A stretch of 64,000 bases of DNA from Haberlea rhodopensis (taxonomy: Eukaryota; Streptophyta; Magnoliopsida; Lamiales; Gesneriaceae): NCBI GenBank assembly GCA_907163345.1, contig CAJQUN010000021.1:6448001-6512000 (forward strand), read 5' to 3'. The position numbers and the translations under genes were made by a program. How positions within the stretch are numbered: the first letter of the stretch is position 1; each line of letters begins with the position of its first letter. Under the pieces are notes generated by a model that saw only the letters and a list, made by a program, of their open reading frames with translations, had not been told where the DNA came from and did no database searches. Positions 43,840 to 54,807 of this stretch are shown in pieces.

Positions 43840-44430
43840 CGTGCTACGTAGATAGCGACATAACCCATCGCTATAAAATCAGCTGCATGATCCCTCGACA
43901 TAGAGTCAGCGGCATAAAACATCGCTATAGAATTAGCGGAATGAAACATCACTACATACATCCGGCGGCATGAACCATCGCCATATATATATATCCGGCG
44001 GCATAAACCATCGCCATAGAACTAGCGGAATGAACCATCGCTATATAGATACCCGGCGGCATAAACCATCGCCAATAGAATAGCGGAATGAACCATCGCG
44101 GCATGAACCATCGCTATATAGATACCCGGAGGCATGAACCATCGCCAATAGAATAGCGGAATGAACCATCGCTATACAGATATCCGGCGGCATGAACCAT
44201 CGCCATATATATATACGACGGCATGAACCATCGCCATAGAACTAGCGGAATGAACCATCGCTATATAGATACCCGACGACATGAACCATCGCCAAAAGAA
44301 TAGCGGAATGAACCATCGCTATATAGATATCCGACGGCATGAACCATCACCAATAGAATAGCGGAATGGACCATCGCTATATAGATACCCGGCGGCATGA
44401 ACCATCGCCAATAGAATAGCCAATCCCTAG
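43840..44430. repeat. ~58-bp tandem array with CGCT/AGCGG pairs
   Basis: Units contain tagcggaatgaaccatcgct, then atatagatacccggcggcat. agcgg starts at 44024, 44082, 44155, 44244, 44302 and 44360, with a modal distance of 58 bp. Confidence 0.85.
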
Positions 44431-44439
44431 ACTTGTTAT

Positions 44440-45130
44440 AGCAGTGTATTTTAATGCACCTCGCTTGTTATGACGCGGCACTAATACCCCTCGCTTTGAC
44501 ATATCAGCGGCATTGAATAACCTCGCTCAAATGCGACATGCGGCAATACCCTCGCTTCAACATTTGGCGACAAATATTCGTTCCTCGCTATGATATGACA
44601 GCGGCAAGTATTCTATCATCGCTTCAAGTGACATCGGCAAAGCATTAAAATCATCACTCGTCTATAACAATGACTCATGGGATATTCACGAAGCATCCAA
44701 TCTATACCTGCAACCACAATGCATAATCCATATTCCAATATACATCGTTATGATTGTATTTTAATGCACCTCGCTTCAAATGTGACATGCGAAATTTACC
44801 ATCGCTTCAACATTGAGCGGCAAATCATTAAAATAATCACTCAAATATATATGCAAACACAATGCATAATCCATATTCTAATATACATCGCTATGAGTGT
44901 ATTTTAATGCACCTCGCTTCAAATGTGACATGCGGAATTTACCATCGCTTCAACATTTACGGCAAAGCATTAAAATCATCACTCAAATATATGCAACCAC
45001 AATGCATAATCCATATTCCAATATGCATCGTTATGAGTGTATTTTAATGCACCTTGCTTCAAATGTGACATTTGTAATTTACCATCGCTTCAACAATTAG
45101 CGGCAAATCATTAAAATCATCACTCAAATA
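44440..45130. repeat. ~140-bp tandem repeat, about 3.5 units
   Basis: ttaatgcacct(c/t)gcttcaaatg begins at 44761, 44904 and 45044 (143 and 140 bp apart), with a diverged unit at ~44452. Confidence 0.88.
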
Positions 45131-45605
45131 TATATACAACCACAATGCATAATCCATGATGTATATAAAATACATGTTACCGTTTGGTGTCCGTCAATCC
45201 TGACCTTAGCCCTCCATGCCAAAGCGTCCCTACAGGAACGATCCCCAAACCATGAGCATATAATAATCCATATTCACCACAATATGATTATAATGAGTAA
45301 ATGCATAAACCATGAGTACAAAGTGCTTCCTGTATTCCAATGCATTTAAAGATGCTCCCCTTGGTTGTCCCTGTACTACACTCATAATCATAATCAATGG
45401 GTTATATTACCGTCCCATAAGTGTCATGACATATAACCATAAGTGTCATGACATATAACCATTCCATTTATGACTACATATCATAAAGGCACATAAGCAA
45501 CATAGTTGTATCGCACAACACTAACTACTATCATGCATAAGTATGTGCTACCCATTTCCATCGACATGTTCCTAGGCCCTCAATAGCCCCAAAGAGCAAA
45601 CCACT

Positions 45606-45617
45606 GCCTTGATACCA
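45606..45617 (-). other. Primer-binding site of element A (decayed)
   Basis: Minus strand TGGTATCAAGGC, two mismatches from the initiator tRNA-Met complement, 4 bp from the LTR. Confidence 0.65.
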
Positions 45618-45621
45618 CTAA

Positions 45622-47152
45622 TGTAAGGACCCCCGTGCCCTTAATCCATTATTAGTGTATTAAACCAAGCGTTCAGTGCATATAATCATATATGTAGGGG
45701 AAAAACACTTGCTACCATAGCAAAACATGCCCATAATAAAATTTCTTACATTATTCCATATAATGTTCAATTTCCCCCAACCAAGTCCACATACATATTA
45801 TGCACCCTTATAATACACTGACATGTTCTCAGTTCATTTAGCAATTCAATAAATAATTGCATGCAACCCATAAATGAAGAGAGAAAAGCCCTTGCCTTTT
45901 TATACAACCCATATACACATATAACAATGCTCACATGCGAACATCAATAAGTGTATGTGTATCAAATGTATAAAACACGGTGCTCAATACCGTCACTGGT
46001 ACTTCGATCCGGGAAGCACCTCCAATCCATAGCTCGAGCTCAACTCCATAGCCATCGATGTACCTGTATCACCTGCCCCAGCAGAGACAGCCCCACACGG
46101 GTTACAATTCATAATTTACACAATGTAAAGGCTATGAATATTAAAAAACACTCCTGGATGGCCTCATCCTCATACGGGATCCCCTGTGCTGTTCCTGTTC
46201 TCAAAATAACCGAAACCATCAAATTCCCAAATGCCAGTTAATCTTACATTGACTAACTAATCTGTTTGCCACATACCGATACCATAATCAATAATATCAA
46301 ATCATTAAACAATGATTACATATATTCCATATATCTCACTTATGTTTCCATAGTTCTATTCGTCGCTCGCTCTACAATAGCGCCGTCATAACCGATGCTC
46401 GCTCAATAGCGACAATATCCCAATCATTGCTCGCTCAAAAGCGGCACCATATAATTCCCAATGCATATCAAGTGATTGCCACACCCATATATTATTCATG
46501 CACAACAATTGCAATAATATATTTAAAGCTATGATCGTACGTTATACGTACCTTAGAATTCCATAGTCCAACTTAAACATGCTGTGGTCCCGTGACCCGA
46601 TGAATACGTGCTACCACATAAAATAATTCACAATCAAATATAAGCATGCAACCACTTGCCTAAGCACGTTCACAATTTCCAACCTTTCGTCAATCTATGA
46701 CGATTGACCATTTTAAAAGATTCCGGGTACCCAAAATATTTCATTTCAAGTGTCCAAAGGTCAACCAATTACTCAATCGAGTATTCCATTTTTAATTACA
46801 ATTTGGCTCCAATCATTCCACTTTAAAGATATAGCATTCCCATTGGAATGTAGACATTGCCCCGAAAATCGACTAATTAAACCTCGATTTTAAAATCCCA
46901 ACATTTTCCAAAATTTTGAAAAAAAACAAAGGAAACAGGGCCGCGATCGATCGGCGCCAAGCCGCGATCGATCGCCATATCCCACTGCCCGAAAAAATAA
47001 AGCCGCGGTCGATCGCCAGAACTCGCGATCGATCGGCAAGACATCCGTGACCGATCGCCCATTCCTCGCGATCAATGCCGCGACTGTTCATCGTCATCCC
47101 AAAATCAGTACCATGTTGCGATCGATCGGCGCCAAGCCGCGATCGATCGCGA
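45622..47152 (-). repeat. Element A right LTR (5' LTR), left portion
   Basis: Starts tgtaaggaccccc and runs to the insertion site of the Athila-type element at cgcga (47148-47152). The LTR resumes at 60416. Confidence 0.88.
46944..47150. repeat. Four paired GATCGATCG palindromes (element A)
   Basis: Units start at 46945/46966, 47007/47027, 47049/47070 and 47120/47141, giving spacings of 21, 20, 21 and 21 bp; several units have one or two mismatches. The last pair is flanked by complementary bases, which lengthen its stem. Confidence 0.88.
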
Positions 47153-48654
47153 TGATGTGACTAGAAATAGACACATCTTTAGTACTTAATTGTCTACGAT
47201 TTGGTAGGTTTTGATAGATAATTTGATACGTATGCTACCTAATCGTATATTTGTGTAATTGTAGGTACAATCGAAGAAAACGAGCTAAAAATGATGTGTA
47301 AAGACCAAGAAGAGACATGGACATGACAAGGACTAAAAGTTGATCAAGAAAAGGGCAAAAATGTAATTCTGAAGAAGGAGATCGATTGCCACGAAGAGGA
47401 GATCGATCGCCTATGGACAGAAAATTTTGCAACAAAATTCACGGGTCAGCGATCGATCGCGAATGCCAGGCGATCGATCGCCAAAGTCTACTGGAGCTCA
47501 GCGATCGATCGCGATAAAGTGGCGATCGATCGCCTCAAGAAATTCGCTGAAAAAAAATATAACTATCGATCGATCGCCACACATCAGGCGATCGATCGCC
47601 GAAGAGTCCGGAAATTAGGAAATTGAGTCTTTTACCATGTTTAAAAGATTGTATCCCATTTTTATCACCCCCATACCCTAAAACTCGAGACTAAGCCTCA
47701 TTAGCAGCAGTTTTTGATAGTTTTTCCAACTCTTAGAATAATTTGAGATTTTAGATTAATTTTCTTTCAAGTTTTCTTCAAGAACAACGAAGAACGGAAC
47801 CGGAATCGACAAGCCGGAATCGTGATTTATCTTAGTAACTTTCTTTCCTTTATTTATTTAATGTTTTCCATCGAATTTTTATTGGTTTTAGATTTAATTA
47901 TGCTAGGCTAAAACCCTTTGATTCTTGGTTGAAGGGATACCTACTTTTGGATTTGAATCTTTTATGAGAATTATGTTTGATTGTTGAATTAGATTTCGAT
48001 TTCAATTTGTTTCTCAAATTTCGAATTCCATGATTGTTTTGTTTGTGTATTAGACCGATCACCTAATATTCAATTGCATAATCGATAGTTTGTTAAGAAA
48101 CAACTGAGATTAATAATTAACCGGCTGTAGGGGTTATTGAATTCTTAGGAGAAATGGTTGAGTAATCAATTTTAACGCTGTAGTTTTCATTGATTAGATT
48201 TGTCGAACTCATTAGTTTTGAAACTATCATTGATTTAATCATTAACGGCTGTAGTGGTGATTAGAGATTTGGTAAGGGTCGAATTGAATGCTGTTTTCTC
48301 TTTGACTACGAATAAGATGAGTAGGAATTGAATTTCCAGTCGATAGATAATCGAAAGAATTCGAATGTTTTGATTTGATGACCAAAAGATAATTTTCCAA
48401 AAGTACGGTTACCTGAAAACCAAGAATCGCTTCGCTCTCATAAGTTTAAATCATCTTAGTTAATCTCGTTAATTAGTTTAATTATAGAATTTTCTTAGTA
48501 GTAATCATTCATCCTAAAACCCCCTTGTTACTATTCGTTTTTGGCACGAAATAAATTTACCTTCCCTGTGGGATCGATCCCTACTTCCGCTACTACATAT
48601 TTTTGCTATTAACTAAAGAAGGGTTAATTTGGGCGTACACGATAAGCGCTACCA
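47153..48654 (+). repeat. Athila-type 5' LTR (1502 bp)
   Basis: Starts tgatgtgact and ends gataagcgctacca, directly before the PBS. The palindrome quartet lies at 47380-47599, much nearer the LTR 5' end than in elements A, B and Tekay. Confidence 0.88.
47380..47599. repeat. Four paired GATCGATCG palindromes (Athila-type LTR)
   Basis: Units start at 47380/47401, 47451/47472, 47503/47524 and 47568/47590 (21, 21, 21 and 22 bp). The last pair gives a 12-bp stem CGATCGATCGCC/GGCGATCGATCG. Confidence 0.92.
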
Positions 48655-48659
48655 AATTT

Positions 48660-48678
48660 TGGCGCCGTTGCCTGGGAA
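48660..48678 (+). other. Athila-type primer-binding site
   Basis: TGGCGCCGTTGCCTGGGAA, 5 bp after the LTR; the form used by Athila-lineage elements. Confidence 0.85.
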
Positions 48679-48756
48679 GGCAACATTTATTAGTGTCGAT
48701 TTTTTCTATTTCGTTTTTTGTTATTTGCTTATCCGCACGACTACTGAGGTTTGTTA

Positions 48757-50064
48757 ATGAGTACAGGTGGATCGTTCAATCACGAAGATAACTTTCACTA
48801 CGATCCTGAGATTGAGAGGACGCTACATCAGAGGAGACGAGAAGCACGAAGGATTATAGAGCAAGAAGAGGAAGAGAGGTCCATGATGGCTGCAAATCAA
48901 AGCTTGAGGCAGCTGGCGAATCCTAACTTGGATCAACAACCGCTCTGCATCAGTTTCCCTGCTCTGGCCAATAACGTAAACTTCGAACTTAAGTCTGGTT
49001 TAATTCACTTATTGCCAGCTTTTCATGGTCTTGCAGGTGAAAACCCGCATAAGCATCTGATGGAGTTCCACGTGGTGTGCACTACCATGAAGCCAATCGG
49101 AATCACTGAGGATCAAATAAAGCTAAGAGCGTTCCCGTTTTCTTTAAAGGACGCTGCAAAAGACTGGCTCTTCTACTTACCATCCGGATCGATCACCACG
49201 TGGACTGACTTACAAAGAGTATTCCTAGAAAAGTACTTCCCAGCTTTAAGGGCAACGAACTTGAGGAAAGAAATATATGGTGTGAAGCAGCTCTACGAGG
49301 AATCACTACACGAGTACTGGGAGAGATTTAAGAAGTGGTGCGCAAGTTGTCCACAACACCAGATAAGTGAACACCTTCTAATCCAATATTTCTATGAAGG
49401 TTTACTTTCTTCTGACAGGAACTTGGTGGATGCGGCAAGTGGAGGAGCATTTATAGACAAGACAGCGGAGGAGGCAAGAAACTTAATAGCTACCATGGCG
49501 GCCAACTCCCAACAATTTGGACATGTTCGCCATGGCCAACAGCCAAGAAAAGAGGTAAATGTATCCAATCTGGAACAACAACTGATAGACCTCACTTTTC
49601 TTGTGCGTGGTATGGCAGGTGGAATTGTAGGAAAGACAAAACCATGTGGAATCTGTCTGGCTGCTACCCATCCCACGGACGCATGCCCATCACTACAAGA
49701 GACAACCACTGAGAACGTGAATGCAGCGGGAGGATTCCCAGGGCCACCACAAAGGAATTATGACCATCCACCAAACAAGTACAATCAAGGGTGGAGGGAC
49801 CATCCGAACCAAGGCTATGGGAACCCACATATGCACCAACCTCCACCCTACAGACCGCCGTATCAGCGACCCCCACCACCGCCAGCGCACCCTCCTTCTG
49901 ACAGGTTAGAACATAGTATTAAAGTTATTGCTGAAAATAGCTTACATTTTCAACAGGAGACGAGGGCGAGCATCCAGAGCTTGACGACACAGATGGGACA
50001 ATTGGCGACTTCAATCAGCAAGATCGACGCAAGGATTTCAAATGGACTGCCGTCACAACCATAG
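48757..50064 (+). CDS. Athila-type Gag
   Basis: Starts at ATG 48757, about 80 bp after the PBS, and runs ~435 codons to TAG 50062-50064. The Retrotrans_gag capsid core is clear in the middle (LPAFHGLAGENPHKHLMEFH, AFPFSLKDAAKDWLFYLP, WTDLQRVFLEKYFP, LHEYWERFKKWCASCPQH). A CCHC-like knuckle (CGICLAATHPTDAC) follows near residue 295, then a Pro/His-rich tail and a C-terminal heptad-like helix. Gag would assemble the particle and package RNA. The TAG lies directly before an ATG in the same frame, so gag and protease probably formed one reading frame before this nonsense change. Confidence 0.88.
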   Translation: MSTGGSFNHEDNFHYDPEIERTLHQRRREARRIIEQEEEERSMMAANQSLRQLANPNLDQQPLCISFPALANNVNFELKSGLIHLLPAFHGLAGENPHKHLMEFHVVCTTMKPIGITEDQIKLRAFPFSLKDAAKDWLFYLPSGSITTWTDLQRVFLEKYFPALRATNLRKEIYGVKQLYEESLHEYWERFKKWCASCPQHQISEHLLIQYFYEGLLSSDRNLVDAASGGAFIDKTAEEARNLIATMAANSQQFGHVRHGQQPRKEVNVSNLEQQLIDLTFLVRGMAGGIVGKTKPCGICLAATHPTDACPSLQETTTENVNAAGGFPGPPQRNYDHPPNKYNQGWRDHPNQGYGNPHMHQPPPYRPPYQRPPPPPAHPPSDRLEHSIKVIAENSLHFQQETRASIQSLTTQMGQLATSISKIDARISNGLPSQP

Positions 50065-51138
50065 ATGAACCCTCGGGAAAATGTGAGTGCTATCACAGTG
50101 AATGTGAATGAAGATGCAGCTAAAGAGAAGGTGGTACTGACGCCACCCCAGAAAGAAGAGATGACGGAGACAGAGGCAGACGTTGAAGAGCCAATGCAAG
50201 GGGAGGAACCACGAGGTGAGTTCCCTAAACTTTCTGAATATCAAGTACCACCCCCTTTCCCCCAAGCATTGAAGGACAACTGGAAAGGTGCCGGACTCAA
50301 AGACCTCTACGAGATGAGTCCACGCTGCAAAGATCAAGCCCCATTGCATGAGACCATGAAGAAGAAACCGCAACATGCTAACCCCTTAAAGGAGACCGTG
50401 AAAGAGGATCAAAGCAAGGAACACAAAGGGCAGCCCAAGGTCGAGCTCAATGATAATGTTTCGGCGAACAACCAAAGAAGCATCCCCATTAAATGCAAGG
50501 ACCCAGGTATGTTCTTTATCCCATGTGAGATTAGTGCTATTAGGATTGAGAAGGCTATGCTTGATTTAGGATCGTCCATAAATGTCATGCCTTACTCAAT
50601 GTACTCTCAAATGAAAATGGGACCTTTAAAAAGAAATAGCGCAGTTATTCACTTAGCTGATAAATCCACGGTCATACCCAAGGGGATAGTAGAGGACGTA
50701 GTTGTGCATGTAGAGAACTTGGTTTTCCCAGCCGATTTCTATGTCTTAGACATGGCAAATGGTGATCCATCTAGTTTAATCCTTTTAGGAAGGCCATTCT
50801 TGAAAACATCAAAATCAGTAATCAATATGAATAGCGGTATGATAACATTGGAGTCTAATGGTAAAGTTACAAAATTCAACATCTATGAACCCATTAAGAC
50901 TCTTGAGCATTCGAGTTACGCTATTGGCATACATGATGATTATGATTCGGATTTTGATAATGATGAGTTGTGGGAAACGGGAAAGGCTACTGATGGCTTT
51001 GACGAGAAGAGAGGTATGGATTCTAACTTAGTGCATACTGTTCATAATGTTGCCGCTTTATCTACTCATGATACTGCTGACCCTCTCTTTTCTAACTTGC
51101 AGGATCGTACCGTTGAAAAGAAGCACACTCCGGATTGA
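50065..51138 (+). CDS. Athila-type retropepsin-like protease, no RT downstream
   Basis: A 357-codon frame, in frame with gag. The N-terminal third is a charged Glu/Lys-rich linker. The aspartic protease fold covers about residues 130-290, with the active-site region MLDLGSSINVMPYSMY near 165 (DLG where most retropepsins have DTG, as is usual in Athila) and the second conserved motif LILLGRPFLKT near 235. It would process Gag. It ends at a TGA and is followed by non-coding sequence, so the element cannot make its own reverse transcriptase and must rely on another Athila element. Confidence 0.85.
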   Translation: MNPRENVSAITVNVNEDAAKEKVVLTPPQKEEMTETEADVEEPMQGEEPRGEFPKLSEYQVPPPFPQALKDNWKGAGLKDLYEMSPRCKDQAPLHETMKKKPQHANPLKETVKEDQSKEHKGQPKVELNDNVSANNQRSIPIKCKDPGMFFIPCEISAIRIEKAMLDLGSSINVMPYSMYSQMKMGPLKRNSAVIHLADKSTVIPKGIVEDVVVHVENLVFPADFYVLDMANGDPSSLILLGRPFLKTSKSVINMNSGMITLESNGKVTKFNIYEPIKTLEHSSYAIGIHDDYDSDFDNDELWETGKATDGFDEKRGMDSNLVHTVHNVAALSTHDTADPLFSNLQDRTVEKKHTPD

Positions 51139-52690
51139 CCATGTCAATTAAGTGACGAAGGAGCAAAGACTGGGGACGACCACTCAAAGAGCAACAAGCC
51201 GAGATACCGAGGAGTGAAGAAGATGTTGAGGTGGTTAAGGAAGGATAGAGCAACACTGCATCAACCACCTTGATAGAGGACTGGCGTCGGGCCACCGACG
51301 TTAAACAGAGGCGCTGCTTGGGAGGCAACCCAAGGGGAGTTAGTTTCTTTTCTCCCTTTTATTTTTTATTGCTTTCATAGTTGGACTTTTCTTTTCTCTT
51401 GTCTTTTTGCCTTACATTGGGGACAATGTATGATTTAAGTATGGGGGAGGGATTAGTAGTGTGTTATTGTTTTCCTTATTTCAAAAATACAAAAAAATCG
51501 AAAAATTTAAAATTTTGAGCTCATAGTTAGTAATGCACGCATGCTTAGAATCACTAGCCCATGATGAAACCCAATTGATATCATGCATGCTTTTGAACAT
51601 AGGTGAATTGTTAACTTTGGAACACTTTGAACTCTAATGCAAAGTTTACTTTAACTTAGTAGTTGAATATTTTGAGCACATTATTGTCATGGCTTGTGAA
51701 GTGTGCATAGCTTAGTGAAGATTGTGTGAATTTTGTGATAGTCTTAAGAAGTCTCTAATACATGCTAGAACTTAACTACATGCTCTTTGAGGCGTATATC
51801 TAGACTACTTGCAAACATGAAAGTGATATAGGCGATCTTTGATGCGTTTGTGCCTTTCAAGCCTACCATGTAAACAAAATCATTCTCTAGTACCTATTTT
51901 GAGCCTTAAATGTGAAAGAATGGTAGTATGCTAAGCATACTAAAGACCCTCATTCAACATTTCTTGACTAGCTTATCATCCTACCCTTTAAGCCTAAATG
52001 TGATTTTAATCCATACCTTTTGAGGGAGTATGATGTATTTCATTCAAATGCACTTGGGAATCATTGAAGTATATTTGTGAGCTTAATTGTCAAAAGAATG
52101 GAATGCATGAAAGAAAAAGGGATGCCTTGAGAAAAATGGATAAAAATATGATTCCAATGGGAGCCAAGGCACAAAAGAAGAAAAGTGCTGAAATAAACCT
52201 TGTGAAAAAGAACAATGTTGAAAAATTCATACAAGAAGAGAAGCTTTTAGTGTGCATTTCATCATACTCTCTTGTTTGAATATCCTTACCCTTTCTTTCA
52301 TAAGCCAATACCTAGGCCAAGATACAAGCTAATAAAGACCTACTTGATTTATGTTTGCAAAGTAGCTAAGATAGTGGAGAAGAGTGTGCAAGTGAGCTTA
52401 TACTTGTGTTAGTGTATGACTTGAACTATTATGGCTTTGCATATTTTGGATCTATAATTTGTACACAACACTTGTTTATGACCCCACACACACGTTCACT
52501 ACTTCGTTGGGTACGAAATGTTTAGGGATTGAACTTGTTCCACTGTTAACTTTTCACCGCCGTTCATTATTATGCATGTTAAAATTGTTGAGGCATTAAA
52601 GTGAGAACAAGTTGCTTTGTTATGAACCTATGAGCCAACCAAATATATTGTAGTTTTATTTGTTTACTCAAGGTCAAGTAAAGAGTAAGT
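51139..52690 (+). other. Athila-type 3' non-coding region
   Basis: Contains gctgcttgggaggcaaccca (51313-51332) and ttggggacaatgtatgattt (51417-51436) then a G-rich tract, phrases that follow pol in Athila elements. The rest is AT-rich without a domain. The short ORF 52064-52279 has no recognisable product. It is cut at 52690 by the Tekay element. Confidence 0.7.
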
Positions 52691-53209
52691 GTAAGGACCC
52701 TAGTTCTTAAATGCGGATTAAAGGCATAATTAAAATTTTCATGCATAAACGGAGTATAAAAGTTGTGTTGGTGCCTTGAGCTATTAGGTTACAGTGCCAA
52801 AATAAAGTTCCAAAATTGATTAATTACATTCCCAACCAATGAATATTAATCCTATAGCTTTACACTACTCCTAGAGTAGATACCATACAAAAGAATATGC
52901 CTGCTACCAAGAGCACTCCTCACTAGCTCACCGCACTAACTCGCCTTAGTCCGTCCGCCCAAAAGTACCTACAGGATCAACCCCCAAAACCATGAGCATG
53001 TACAAAATCATATTCACAATAATATGATAGCAATTCAAATGCATAAATAGTAAATGTGATTCACTTCCTGTATGTAACACATTTAAAAGCTCCATTGGGT
53101 TGTCCATGTACCACATTATAACCAATAGATTATATTACCAATAATGTATGTCATGACATGCACCGATTCCCATATATTCCGTGTTCAATTCCCGAGTCTT
53201 ATTATATCA

Positions 53210-53400
53210 GTGGCATAATACCCCTCGCGTTAACATGACAGCGGAAATACCCCTCGCTTAGACAATACCGGCGGCACTAATATCCCTCGCTATAAATATG
53301 ACAGTGGTCGTGTTCTTCGCTTCATATTAGCGGCAATTATTCTCTCATCGCTACGGTATGACAGCGGCAAGTATTCACATCGCTACGCCACTGGAGGCAA
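53210..53400. repeat. CTCGCT...AGCGGC short hairpin units in the Tekay LTR
   Basis: About six units of the form cgct(t/a)-N8-15-(a)gcggc separated by taat/tatt-rich spacers. Similar units lie in the element A internal region at 44465-44640. Confidence 0.75.
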
Positions 53401-53800
53401 GTATTCTCTATCACTGGAATATAAATCCCGACTCACAATCACATGCAACAATGCATCCAATATACACATGCAACCAAAATGCATGACCAAACCATGTATG
53501 CAATCCATGATGCATAAACAATACCACATATGCAACCACAATGCATAATCAATTCCATGTGTGCAACCATAGTGCATAACCAATTCAAAGCGTAATAAAT
53601 ACGTTTTACCGTCCGATGCCAGTACGTCTCACTACGTACCTTAGTCCCAAAATGTGATGTGTCGTGGACTTTATCTCCTAAGCTGTGTGGCCACCTGTGA
53701 TGGTTCTACACATTCACACAAATCAATATTATGAGTCAATAATAGTCCAATATCCAAAAATTCCACAAAATATTCAAAAACACCACATTTTGTATCTCGC

Positions 53801-54006
53801 GATCGATCGCCGTGAGGGGCCGATCGATCGCGAGATCACACTGTCCGATCCTAAATTTTCTCTGCTTTGGCAATCGATCGCCACAAATGGCGCGATCGAT
53901 CGCCAGCCTCTCCGATCGATCGCCCAAGAGTGGCGATCGACCGCAAGGCGCTCCAAAAGCCTACTGCCTGTGCGCGATCGATCGCCTGAAATGGGCGATC
54001 GATCGC
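53801..54006. repeat. Four paired GATCGATCG palindromes (Tekay LTR)
   Basis: Units start at 53801/53822, 53872/53894, 53914/53935 and 53976/53997 (21, 22, 21 and 21 bp). The first pair extends to a 15-bp stem TCTCGCGATCGATCG. The second has TGGC...GCCA outside, the fourth CGCC...GGCG inside. Confidence 0.92.
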
Positions 54007-54807
54007 CAACCCCTGTAACCCAAAAATCCTCCATTTTTGCTCCAAAATTTATCTCCAATCCATACCCACTCTTCTACCTTCAAACCAACAACATCAAACA
54101 CATAATAACCTTCAAAATACACCTTAACCATCCCAAAAATCCAACATTCAACTCAAATAATACCAACCCATAAAAACCCATTTCAAAACCATACAAAACC
54201 CAAACCAAACCCAACAAAAACAAGGAGGTATTCATACCTCTTGGGGGCTTCAAATCTCCCAACAAACTCCACAAATCAAACTTTTAGAGGGATTTCTCTT
54301 CACCTTCTAGCACAATTTCGAAAATGGGAGAAAGGAGGGTTTGGGTGGTTGATTTGGGGGAAAGTTGGAAAATGAAGGTGTGGTGGGGATTGGGGTATAA
54401 GTGGGTTGGGTTTAAAATAAATTATACCCCACAATTCCACGGTGTATAAAACACCCCAACATGATATTTTAAAAGGCATTTTACCATAATGCACCAAAAT
54501 CACAACTAAACATGGTTCACCCAAATAATCACAAACCATCTCTTTTAAACCATTAAAATCCCCCAATTACCCAACATGATAACATGTACCCCGAAATGCT
54601 CTACCGGGTCACTCCCACCATGTGACTAAGCATTTCACCAAGATAATTAATGCCAACACCAATATTAATTATCACCATAAAAATCACATAAACATAATTA
54701 ACGTCCAATTGTAATTAATTATTTCGGGGATATCACAATACTCCCCTACTTATAAGATTTCGACCCCGAAATCGCATGCACTTACCCAAATAGAAACCAA
54801 ACATAAA

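Larger units (their letters stand above)
41254..45605 (-). other. Element A internal region, non-coding, with satellites
   Basis: No retroviral domain motif is visible. Long stretches match the internal region of B by eye, while the satellites differ: ~58-bp units at 43840-44430 and ~140-bp units at 44440-45130 are expanded here, whereas the 42- and 31-bp arrays of B are absent. The minus-strand ORF 42766-43092 has no recognised domain. Confidence 0.75.
52691..54737 (-). repeat. Tekay 3' LTR (2047 bp)
   Basis: Starts tgtaaggaccctag and ends gggatatcaca. It contains CGCT...AGCGGC hairpin units at 53210-53400 and the palindrome quartet at 53801-54006, and is bordered on the right by atactcccctac (rc polypurine tract). 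Confidence 0.92.

Noticed and set aside
44677..45100. Overlapping ORFs with HNPYSNIHRYE repeats
   Set aside because: Read-through of the ~140-bp satellite; no domain.
50062..50064. TAG between gag and protease as programmed readthrough
   Set aside because: Possible in principle, but no flanking readthrough signal is evident and Athila elements normally have a continuous frame here; a nonsense mutation is simpler.
52064..52308. Lys-rich ORFs on both strands in the Athila-type 3' region
   Set aside because: AT-rich low-complexity frames without homology; no promoter or domain.
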